The position numbers and the translations under genes were made by a program. A stretch of 9,997 bases of DNA from an uncultured Chloroflexota bacterium (GTDB lineage Bacteria > Chloroflexota > Anaerolineae > Aggregatilineales > Phototrophicaceae), in NCBI GenBank assembly GCA_937870805.1, contig CALMZT010000890.1, forward strand, positions 1-9,997, read 5' to 3'. The stretch's first letter is position 1. Each line of letters starts with the position of its first letter. Of the stretch, positions 1-5,387 are shown piece after piece. A model generated the notes under the pieces. The model was not told where the DNA came from, made no database searches, and saw only the letters and a list, made by a program, of their open reading frames with translations.

Positions 1-402
1 ACGCAGGAAGAAATCGAAGTGAAGGATGGCAAGCGCCGCACCGTAGAGCGCCGCGTGTTCCCCGGTTACATCCTTGTCGAAATGAAGATGGATGAAGACT
101 CGTGGTACGTCGTGCGCAATACGCCGGGCGTGACGGGCTTCGTGGGCATGGGCAATGAGCCAACACCCCTGCGCCCTGAAGAAGTCGCGCAAATCCTGCG
201 CCGCATGTCTGATGAAAAACCGGTGGTGAAGTTAACCTTCAAAATCGGTCAAAAAGTGCGTATCATTGACGGTCCATTCAATGACTTCATTGGTACCGTC
301 GCAGCCATTGACCAGGACAAGCAAAAAGTGCGCGTGATGGTCAATTTCTTTGGGCGTGATACCCCCGTTGAATTGGACTTTTTGGAAGTGGAAAAAATTT
401 AG
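1..402 (+). CDS. nusG: Transcription termination/antitermination factor NusG, C-terminal part
   Basis: NusG binds the RNA polymerase clamp through its NGN domain, and its KOW domain contacts partners such as Rho or ribosomal protein S10. The reading frame is open from base 1 and ends at TAG 400-402, so the true start lies upstream; a GTG at 19 is internal to the protein. The 133 visible residues hold the end of the NGN domain (VFPGYILVEM, then WYVVRNTPGVTGFVG, typical of NusG) and a complete KOW domain over roughly the last 55 residues (KIGQKVRIIDGPFNDFIGTV). NusG proteins are usually about 175-200 residues, so roughly a quarter to a third is missing. It is followed by rplK and rplA, the usual secE-nusG-rplK-rplA order. 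The identification is secure. Confidence 0.96.
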   Translation, partial: TQEEIEVKDGKRRTVERRVFPGYILVEMKMDEDSWYVVRNTPGVTGFVGMGNEPTPLRPEEVAQILRRMSDEKPVVKLTFKIGQKVRIIDGPFNDFIGTVAAIDQDKQKVRVMVNFFGRDTPVELDFLEVEKI

Positions 403-403
403 T

Positions 404-538
404 AGCGAACAGCTTTCAGCGAACAGCTCTCAGCCAGAACGTGTTTCCCACCAGTCTTTTGAGCAGATTTAAAGAAACCGAATGCTTGAGTGTCATCCTG
501 TAAAATCGCTGAAAGCTGACCGCTGATCGCTGAAAGCT
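404..538. repeat. Inverted arrays of a CAGCNNN heptamer in the nusG-rplK gap
   Basis: The gap between nusG and rplK (403-550) has no gene. Its left end (404-434) reads as successive heptamers of the form CAGCNNN (CAGCTTT, CAGCGAA, CAGCTCT). Its right end (505-538) reads the same on the other strand (CAGCGAT, CAGCGGT, CAGCTTT, CAGCGAT). The arms 411-434 and 515-538 are reverse complements over 24 bases with three mismatches, enclosing an 80-base spacer. As RNA they could form a long stem ending just before the rplK ribosome binding site (gagg, 543-546). This may be a dispersed intergenic repeat or a leader structure; the sequence alone does not decide. Confidence 0.75.
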
Positions 539-550
539 AAAAGAGGAACT

Positions 551-976
551 ATGGCAAAGAAAGTCAAAGCAATCGTCACCCTGCAAATTAACGCAGGCAA
601 AGCCAACCCTGCACCCCCGATTGGTCCGGCGCTGGCGCAGCACGGCATCAACCTGATGGCGTTCTGCAAGGAATATAACGCCCGTACCAGCGCGAAAATT
701 GGCGAGATCATCCCGGCGCAGATCACCATCTTCACCGATGGCTCGTTCAAGTTTGAACTGAAAAGCCCGCCGACTTCGTTCTTGATTAAAAAAGCGGCAG
801 GCATCGACAAGGGCGCGGCAAATGCCAAGACCGAAAAGGTTGGCAAGTTGACCCGTAAGCAAGTGAAGGAAATTGTCGAAGCCAAGAAGGCAGACCTGAA
901 TGCGCTGTCGCAAGAAGCAGCCATGCGTTTGATCGAAGGTACCGCGCGCCAGATGGGCGTGGAAATCGTCGACTAA
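551..976 (+). CDS. rplK: 50S ribosomal protein L11
   Basis: L11 binds the GTPase-associated centre of 23S rRNA with L10/L12 and takes part in elongation-factor GTPase activation and the stringent response. The 141 residues match the family length exactly. The N-terminal domain (about 1-70) shows the conserved INAGKANPAPPIGPALAQHG segment, including the Pro22-Pro23 pair known from thiostrepton-resistance work. The C-terminal RNA-binding domain (about 73-141) carries KSPPTSFLIKKAAG. The ATG at 551 is preceded by gagg at a normal distance, which fixes the start. The gene lies 148 bases after nusG and 118 bases before rplA, on the same strand, so it is probably in one transcription unit with rplA. 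Confidence 0.98.
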   Translation: MAKKVKAIVTLQINAGKANPAPPIGPALAQHGINLMAFCKEYNARTSAKIGEIIPAQITIFTDGSFKFELKSPPTSFLIKKAAGIDKGAANAKTEKVGKLTRKQVKEIVEAKKADLNALSQEAAMRLIEGTARQMGVEIVD

Positions 977-1001
977 GCGCCCATCGCATTCGGTATCACA
1001 G

Positions 1002-1040
1002 TAGGGGCGCACCATGTAAGCGAAGCGGCGTGCGCCCTTA
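1002..1040 (+). other. GC-rich hairpin in the rplK-rplA gap
   Basis: Bases 1002-1012 and 1030-1040 pair over 11 positions, with one G-U pair, around a 17-base loop (core gggcgcac / gtgcgccc). No T-run follows, so it is not a normal intrinsic terminator. It lies 25 bases after the rplK stop and 16 bases before the L1-like site. It could be an RNA processing or stability element, or a copy of a dispersed palindromic repeat. The structure is visible; the role is not. Confidence 0.55.
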
Positions 1041-1056
1041 TCATGTCAATTTATAC

Positions 1057-1083
1057 GTGGGAGGGCGAACGCCCAATGACCAC
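1057..1083 (+). promoter_or_regulatory. Candidate L1 autoregulatory mRNA site upstream of rplA
   Basis: GTGG (1057-1060) pairs with CCAC (1080-1083), and GGGC (1063-1066) pairs with GCCC (1071-1074) around a GAAC loop. This leaves an asymmetric internal loop, GA (1061-1062) opposite AATGA (1075-1079). Two short helices around an asymmetric loop with GUGGGAGG on the 5' strand and a U(G)ACCAC-like 3' strand match the L1-binding stem of bacterial 23S rRNA as I remember it. L1 is known to repress its own mRNA by binding a mimic of this site. The element ends at the first base of the rplA Shine-Dalgarno (aggag, 1084-1088), so L1 bound here would block initiation. Strong by pattern and position, untested by alignment. 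Confidence 0.75.
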
Positions 1084-1094
1084 AGGAGTACACG

Positions 1095-1790
1095 ATGAAA
1101 CACAGTAGACGTTTTAATGAAATCAGCAAACAAGTAAACCCGGAGAAGTATTATCCTCTGCCGGACGCTGTAGGGCTGACTAAGAAGCTGGCGACGGCGA
1201 AGTTCGATGAAACCGTCGAGATGCACTTCCGCTTAGGCATTGACCCGCGCCACAGCGATCAGCAGGTACGCAGCACGGTACTGCTGCCGCACGGCTTAGG
1301 CAAGACCGTGCGCGTGCTGGTCTTCGCAGAAGGTGAAGAAGCGCGCGCGGCTGAATCGGCAGGTGCGGATATTGTCGGCGGCGATGAAATTTTAGATCGC
1401 ATCCAGAAAGAAAACTGGATGGATTTTGATGCCGCGCTGGCAACCCCCGCCATGATGAAAAAGGTCGGGCGTGTGGCGCGTGTGCTGGGTCCACGCGGCT
1501 TAATGCCGAACCCGAAAGCAGGTACGGTGGTGCCAGCGGAAGATTTGGGACGCGCCGTGAACGAACTGAAGGCGGGTCGTGTAGAATTCCGCAATGACAA
1601 GACCGGTAATCTGCATATCCCTGTCGGCAAAGCGAGCTTTGATGCTGAAAAGCTGGCGGAAAATGCGCAGGCGGTACTGGAAGCTGTCGTCCGCGTGAAG
1701 CCCGCTGGCGTGAAGGGGCAGTACGTGCGCCGTGTCGTCGTGACCTCCACGATGGGTCCAAGCGTGCATGTGGAATACACCGGCGTCTAA
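1095..1790 (+). CDS. rplA: 50S ribosomal protein L1
   Basis: L1 forms the mobile stalk near the ribosomal E site, helps release deacylated tRNA, and in many bacteria represses translation of its own mRNA. The 231-residue product is full length for the family. The signature stretch GRVARVLGPRGLMPNPKAGTV lies at about residues 125-145, and the conserved C-terminal TSTMGP at about 217-222. The ATG at 1095 follows aggag (1084-1088), a good ribosome binding site that directly abuts the candidate L1-binding structure. A strong terminator follows within about 20 bases of the stop, so rplJ-rplL, which often come next, are not part of this transcript in the window. Confidence 0.98.
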   Translation: MKHSRRFNEISKQVNPEKYYPLPDAVGLTKKLATAKFDETVEMHFRLGIDPRHSDQQVRSTVLLPHGLGKTVRVLVFAEGEEARAAESAGADIVGGDEILDRIQKENWMDFDAALATPAMMKKVGRVARVLGPRGLMPNPKAGTVVPAEDLGRAVNELKAGRVEFRNDKTGNLHIPVGKASFDAEKLAENAQAVLEAVVRVKPAGVKGQYVRRVVVTSTMGPSVHVEYTGV

Positions 1791-1810
1791 CGCGCTAAAT
1801 GACAAAATCA

Positions 1811-1850
1811 AGAGAGGCGTTGTGGCTTGGCTGCAACGCCTCTTTTTTGT
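1811..1850 (+). terminator. Intrinsic terminator after rplA, probably bidirectional
   Basis: Bases 1813-1822 (agaggcgttg) and 1834-1843 (caacgcctct) form a perfect 10-bp stem with an 11-base loop, extendable by an A-T and a G-U pair, followed by a run of T (1843-1848). It ends the rplK-rplA transcript. On the other strand it lies just downstream of the epimerase gene, with a weaker T-rich tail, so it may serve both convergent units. Confidence 0.92.
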
Positions 1851-1852
1851 TG
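1816..1852 (+). repeat. Terminator-type direct repeat, copy 1 (after rplA)
   Basis: This copy is the core of the rplA terminator. Bases 1819-1839 are identical to 2924-2944, and the similarity extends in both directions and through the six-T run. The two copies are in the same orientation 1,105 bases apart and bracket the epimerase gene. Confidence 0.9.
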
Positions 1853-1875
1853 TCTATTTTCATCGGCGTGTTTAA

Positions 1876-2862
1876 CTATTTGCCTTGATATGCCGCTAGG
1901 ATGGCATCCATTTCTTTATTGACATCCTCGTTCACCCAACGGCGTTTTTCATCGCCGTCGAACCATGCCAGTGTGCGCCGAATCCCCTCACGGAACGGAA
2001 TCACGCACTGAAAGCCCGGCACGAATGCCTTGATTTTACTGTTATCAAAAATCGCGCTCCATGCTTTATCACCGAGCAAGCTGCCCGCCCGCTGTGGCGC
2101 GACCTTCGCAATAAAATCTGAGGCGATATGCACGATATTCGCTTCCACGCCCAACGCATCTGCAATCGTCTCGTAGATCTGATTCCAGGTCAGCACTTCG
2201 TCTGAAGTGATGTGGAAAGCATGACCCACTGCCTGACCGTTACCGACTAATCCCAAAAATCCGCGCGCGAAGTCTTCGGCGTGCGTCACGACCCACAAAG
2301 ATGAGCCGTCGCCATGCACGATAATCGGCTTGCCTTTCTTCAGGCGATCAGCGAGGGTGTAGCAGCCCCAGCCGCCGATAGCAATCGGAAAGTTTGGATC
2401 ATAGGTCAAAGACGGGCGCACAATCGTCGTCGGAAACCCATCCTGACGATACGCCTGCATCAAGCGTTCCTCGCACGCGATTTTGTTGCGTGAATAGTCC
2501 CAATGCGGGTTATACAACGGCGTTGATTCGGTAATGATGGGAAAGCTCGGAGGCTTCTGATAGGCGGAAGCAGAACTGATAAAGATAAACTGCTTGACCT
2601 TCCCCTGAAAAAGCGCTAAGGAACGTTCGATATCCTCTGCTCTATAGGCAATCCAATCGACCACCACATCAAACTGCTATCCTTGAAGGGCAGCGCGGAC
2701 ACTCTCCGGCTGGTGGATGTCAGCGACCAAACTTTTAACGCCCTGTACCTCGACCTTGCGCTGCCCGCGATTCAAATGATACAGGTCAAAACCTTTGACG
2801 ATGGCGACTCGGCTCACGGCGGTGCTGATAAATCCTGTACCACCGATAAATAAAACTTTCAT
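1876..2862 (-). pseudogene. NAD-dependent epimerase/dehydratase (extended SDR family), interrupted by an in-frame TAG
   Basis: Extended SDR proteins bind NAD(P) and act on nucleotide sugars or similar substrates; the substrate here is unknown. Read through one stop, the frame gives 328 codons, a normal family length. It starts MKVLFIGGTGFIS, the Rossmann glycine motif. The serine-rich strand FIFISSASAY is at about codons 92-101, and the catalytic YxxxK is Y123-SRN-K127. The ATG at 2862 has an upstream ggag; another ATG at 2874 has none. Codon 62 is TAG (bases 2679-2677), within LQG-stop-QFDVVVDWIAY. The frame is unchanged on both sides, so this is a nonsense change, and CAG to TAG would be a single C-to-T transition. 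A restart at GTG 2667 would lose the nucleotide-binding motif. It may be a recent pseudogene, a sequencing error or a suppressed stop. Confidence 0.85.
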
Positions 2863-2920
2863 CGTTTGCTCCATGCAGGGAAAATCCGATTGTACCTCGA
2901 CAATCCCAGAATGAGCTAAA

Positions 2921-2957
2921 GGTGTTGTGGCTTGGCTGCAACGCTGATTTTTTGATT
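2921..2957 (+). repeat. Terminator-type direct repeat, copy 2 (upstream of the epimerase)
   Basis: Bases 2924-2944 repeat the loop and inner stem of the rplA terminator without mismatch, and TTTTTT follows at the same distance. The outer stem is lost: the cctct that completes the first stem is ctgat here, leaving about 6 bp including a G-U pair. No + strand gene ends immediately upstream, so there is no evident transcript for it to terminate. It lies between the divergent epimerase and the next + strand gene. Confidence 0.88.
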
Positions 2958-2963
2958 TATAAT
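2932..2963 (+). promoter_or_regulatory. Candidate promoter for the ribbon-helix-helix-like gene
   Basis: A perfect TATAAT lies at 2958-2963, 30 bases before the chosen start codon at 2993. The best -35 candidates are weak: TTGGCT at 2932-2937 with a 20-base spacer, or GCTGCA at 2935-2940 with 17. The upstream half lies within the second terminator-type repeat. Position and the exact -10 box support it; the -35 does not. Confidence 0.45.
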
Positions 2964-2992
2964 GTATTGACGGATCAATGAGGGTGTTGAAC

Positions 2993-3436
2993 ATGACAAC
3001 GGTTCAGATTCCTGATGCCTTAGTGGAGCGTTTAGAGAATATTGCGCGATCTGAACAACGATCTCTTGAGGAATTAGTGATTGAAATTCTTGATCGTTAT
3101 AGCTCACCTACCTTGATTTTGACCGCAGAACAATTTGTTTTCATGCGTGAACATCATGAAGAAATGATGCGTGCCATTATTGCTCATAAACGCGCAGAAA
3201 TTAGTGGAGACTCTACTTTAGAGGCAGATGCTGTGATTGACAGAATTGTATCCTCAGTGGGTTACAAACAGCACTTTGGTGATATGCAATGGGATGAAGC
3301 AATTGATCGCTATGAGGATACCCCCGGTTACGATAATCGACTGTGGGTAGAATTACATGAACAGCTACAAAGAGATTTAGAGACAGGCGTTATTTTGAAA
3401 GCCCCGCTGCGGAAGCCAGCTCCTAAGCATGAGTAG
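2993..3436 (+). CDS. Small protein with ribbon-helix-helix-like N-terminus, function unknown
   Basis: The 147-residue product begins MTTVQIPDALVERLENIARS, followed by EQRSLEELVIEILDRY. This short strand plus two amphipathic helices resembles the ribbon-helix-helix (CopG/Arc-type) dimer used by small DNA-binding proteins and antitoxins. The remaining about 110 residues are charged and helical (HEEMMRAIIAHKRAEI, WDEAIDRYEDTPGYDNRLW), without a domain I recognise. ATG 2993 is preferred over ATG 2978 because aggg at 2981-2984 sits at a usable distance and the strand starts directly after it. The gene is AT-richer than its neighbours and reads toward the frameshifted gene 37 bases downstream. It could be an antitoxin-like regulator, but no partner toxin is visible. 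Confidence 0.7.
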   Translation: MTTVQIPDALVERLENIARSEQRSLEELVIEILDRYSSPTLILTAEQFVFMREHHEEMMRAIIAHKRAEISGDSTLEADAVIDRIVSSVGYKQHFGDMQWDEAIDRYEDTPGYDNRLWVELHEQLQRDLETGVILKAPLRKPAPKHE

Positions 3437-3473
3437 TTGAAGAACTTTTAACAAGGGTATTAGAGGGAAGAGC

Positions 3474-3937
3474 GTGAAACGGGACTATCTATATATTCTC
3501 ATGCTGATTTTCGGCGTTTGGGGATTAGCAACAACATTGCTTTTGTTCGCCCAACTGTCTACTAATTCCACTACTGAAGGACAGGTTGAAGAGGGCAATA
3601 CCCAGAACTTCCTTCAGCTTTCCTTAGCGAGTGGGTTCAACTTTATGGTGAACCAGAATTCGTTACTTGGGCAGTGACAGGCAATGATTGGCGCTTCCGT
3701 ACCGTCATCTGGCCCGATGAGGGGATCATTCTAAATGTTGATGCTGGAGCCACGCCGAATGATCCTAAAATTGCTCTTGTTGCAGGCGTCACTTTAGCGC
3801 CTTTCTCCGATAACGAACAATTTTTATCTGAGTGGCCATACTTAAATCTGCCCACAGAGCCACCAACTTCTGTAAATCAAGGTTTTTCCGCAGAACAAAA
3901 TCCATTCAATTTTGCTGAGATGCTTGCGAATCAATAA
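3474..3937 (+). pseudogene. Membrane-anchored protein of unknown function, split by a -1 frameshift
   Basis: The 5' part starts at GTG 3474 behind agaggga and encodes a short basic start (MKRDYLY) and one hydrophobic helix (ILMLIFGVWGLATTLLLFAQ, about residues 8-27), so the product would be membrane-anchored with the rest outside. In that frame the protein ends at TGA 3675-3677 with an unconvincing tail. The frame one base back is open from 3590 to TAA 3935-3937 and gives protein-like sequence: PELPSAFLSEWVQLYGEPEF, then VTWAVTGNDWRFRTVIWPDE. The natural join is near GGG 3593-3595 or CCC 3601-3603, where one lost base would explain the shift. The intact ancestor would have about 154 residues. 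No family is recognised. It may be a pseudogene or a sequencing error. Confidence 0.7.
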
Positions 3938-3997
3938 GCGCAAATGTCGAATTGCAAAACTTATGATATGCATTAGCGAATAGTTGAGCAAGCGTAG

Positions 3998-4026
3998 TTG
4001 TTTCCGATCCCTATTTGCGCGATACT
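3998..4026 (+). promoter_or_regulatory. Weak candidate promoter for the lipoprotein gene
   Basis: The 123-base gap 3938-4060 has no gene. TTGTTT (3998-4003) and GATACT (4021-4026) are separated by exactly 17 bases and lie 35 bases before the lipoprotein start. Matches to the sigma-70 boxes are only 3/6 and 4/6. An 8-bp inverted repeat (gcgcaaat 3938-3945, atttgcgc 4013-4020) overlaps the spacer and could be an operator or chance. Confidence 0.25.
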
Positions 4027-4060
4027 GACAATGATAAGAAATAGTTGTAGGGGGATTTGT

Positions 4061-4498
4061 ATGCTGCGCTTCTTTTCGTGTCTATTGTTATTCGTCATAA
4101 CGCTGCTGATTTCGGCGTGTGGAACAGCCCCAACCGCTGTCCCGTTCGGCACGTACAGCGCACAGCAGGTCATTGATGTCTTTCAAGCTGCGGGTCTCGA
4201 CATTCAGAATGTGGAGCGCGTCATGCAAATCGGACGCGATGCGCCTTCGACCTTCAGTGACCGCTACATTTTTGGAATCCCGTTGATTGCGCCATCAGGT
4301 GGGCAAATTCTTGTGTTCAATAGTGATGCGGATATGCAAGCGTGGCGCGATTACATCACCAGTATGCGCAATGATCAACAACGGCGGCGCGAGGTAGTGT
4401 ACGTCTACGAAAACGCCAACATCATGGTGCAGATCAACGCCAATTTGCCGATTGATGAGGCGAACCGCTTCCGTGATGCAGTGGCGGCGCTGCCTTAA
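4061..4498 (+). CDS. Small secreted lipoprotein, function unknown
   Basis: The 145-residue product has a classic lipoprotein signal: a basic start (MLR), a hydrophobic stretch (FFSCLLLFVITLLI) and the lipobox ISAC ending at Cys20, where signal peptidase II should cut. The mature part is soluble and compact: YSAQQVIDVFQAAGLDIQNV looks like a helix, and ANIMVQINANLPIDEANRFR lies near the end. ATG 4061 is chosen over upstream in-frame starts because agggg (4049-4053) precedes it at good spacing and the signal peptide begins there. The layout 'QVIDxFxAAGL...NIMVQIN' recalls small lipoproteins seen in Chloroflexota, a recollection rather than a search result. Its TAA shares bases with the stop codon of the convergent acetyltransferase gene. 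Confidence 0.85.
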   Translation: MLRFFSCLLLFVITLLISACGTAPTAVPFGTYSAQQVIDVFQAAGLDIQNVERVMQIGRDAPSTFSDRYIFGIPLIAPSGGQILVFNSDADMQAWRDYITSMRNDQQRRREVVYVYENANIMVQINANLPIDEANRFRDAVAALP

Positions 4499-5379
4499 TC
4501 AGCAGCCGTTCGCGCCGAAGAGACGGGCAAGTCCGCGATATACACAGGCAGATCATAACCATTGCGCACGAAGCCGTAGCGCGCATACAAACGCTGAGAG
4601 CGCACGTTGCTTGCCTGCGTGTTCACCGTCATAGCGTGGATATTGCGGCGCGAGAAGCGAGCTAACGCATCCGTCAGCAGTACGGTGCCCACGCCCGTTT
4701 CTTGCGCCGACGGCTGCACCGCCAAACGTGCAAGATGCGCCGTATCCTGCGCTTGCGTGGAGAGTTGGTAGCCGACAGGCGTGTCCTCGTGCAGCGCCAG
4801 CGTGCAAACTGCCGAGATGCGCCACGCTTCTCGAATATCGGTTTTGCTCATGCGCCACATTGCGGGAAAGGCGGCATGATCGATAGCCACGAGTGTGTCA
4901 ATATCCGTAGAAGTCACCGTATGAATTTTGAGATTGGAAACAGGGACGGGCTGCGGTGGTTGATGTCCCCCACGAAACATGGTGACGATATGCTCATCAT
5001 AGGCGAAACCCAACGGCGACAGATAAGGCTTCAGCCAATCGCGCAGCATCAACAGCGCCACACGCCGCACACCGCCGCGCAGCAGTTCAGTCGATAGTGG
5101 CAGCCACAGTTCGTTGAGCACATTTTGCGGCGATAACACATCATCGTGAAGCGCAATCAGGCGCAGCCAGCTTGTGCCCTCCACAGGCTCGGACGCTGCC
5201 ATCAACCCGACAAGGCGCTCCCCCTGCCACGCCAGCCACAATGGGGATACCAGCGTATTCAGCCAGTCTTCGACGTTTTGCCAATCGAGATGCGTATGCA
5301 CGCGGTAATGCTGGAACGTGAGGTCTTCGATAGCGCGGCGGTGTTTGCGAAGGTAAGGCGTAACCGTGAGCAGGGACAT
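4495..5379 (-). CDS. Two-domain GNAT N-acetyltransferase
   Basis: GNAT enzymes move an acetyl group from acetyl-CoA to an amine; the substrate here is unknown. The 294-residue product has two GNAT-like halves. The C-terminal half is canonical: acetyl-CoA-binding motif ARLAVQPSAQETGVGTVLL (Q-x-x-G-x-G at about 226-231), then the RimI-like NVRSQRLYARYGF at about 258-270. The N-terminal half (about 1-140) keeps the fold's outline and ends in LSPLGFAYDEHIV but lacks the glycine motif, so it is probably inactive. ATG 5379 lies 8 bases after the loader's stop (5390-5388), so translation is likely coupled. A longer start at 5445 would extend back into the loader. The gene is last in the replication operon and meets the lipoprotein gene tail to tail. 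Confidence 0.88.
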   Translation of the reverse strand: MSLLTVTPYLRKHRRAIEDLTFQHYRVHTHLDWQNVEDWLNTLVSPLWLAWQGERLVGLMAASEPVEGTSWLRLIALHDDVLSPQNVLNELWLPLSTELLRGGVRRVALLMLRDWLKPYLSPLGFAYDEHIVTMFRGGHQPPQPVPVSNLKIHTVTSTDIDTLVAIDHAAFPAMWRMSKTDIREAWRISAVCTLALHEDTPVGYQLSTQAQDTAHLARLAVQPSAQETGVGTVLLTDALARFSRRNIHAMTVNTQASNVRSQRLYARYGFVRNGYDLPVYIADLPVSSARTAAD

Positions 5380-5387
5380 GGAACCAA

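Noticed and set aside
404..538. CRISPR array
   Set aside because: The units are 7 bases without spacers and are inverted between the two ends; no cas gene is present.
416..1015. Long - strand open frames opposite rplK
   Set aside because: They are antisense to a certain ribosomal gene, have no family likeness, and show the cysteine/arginine-rich composition of shadow frames.
1180..1811. Three long - strand open frames opposite rplA
   Set aside because: rplA is unmistakable and full length; the antisense frames are low-complexity Arg/Ser/Pro-rich text.
2677..2679. Genome-wide TAG recoding (for example pyrrolysine) as the reason for the internal stop
   Set aside because: nusG, the RHH-like gene and the epimerase itself all end in TAG, so TAG works as a stop here.
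2889..2894. TACAAT on the - strand as a -10 box for the epimerase
   Set aside because: Distance to the start is plausible, but no -35 with acceptable match or spacing was found.
3590..3603. Programmed -1 ribosomal frameshift in the membrane-protein gene
   Set aside because: The direction would fit, but no slippery heptamer or clear downstream stem is visible at the join.
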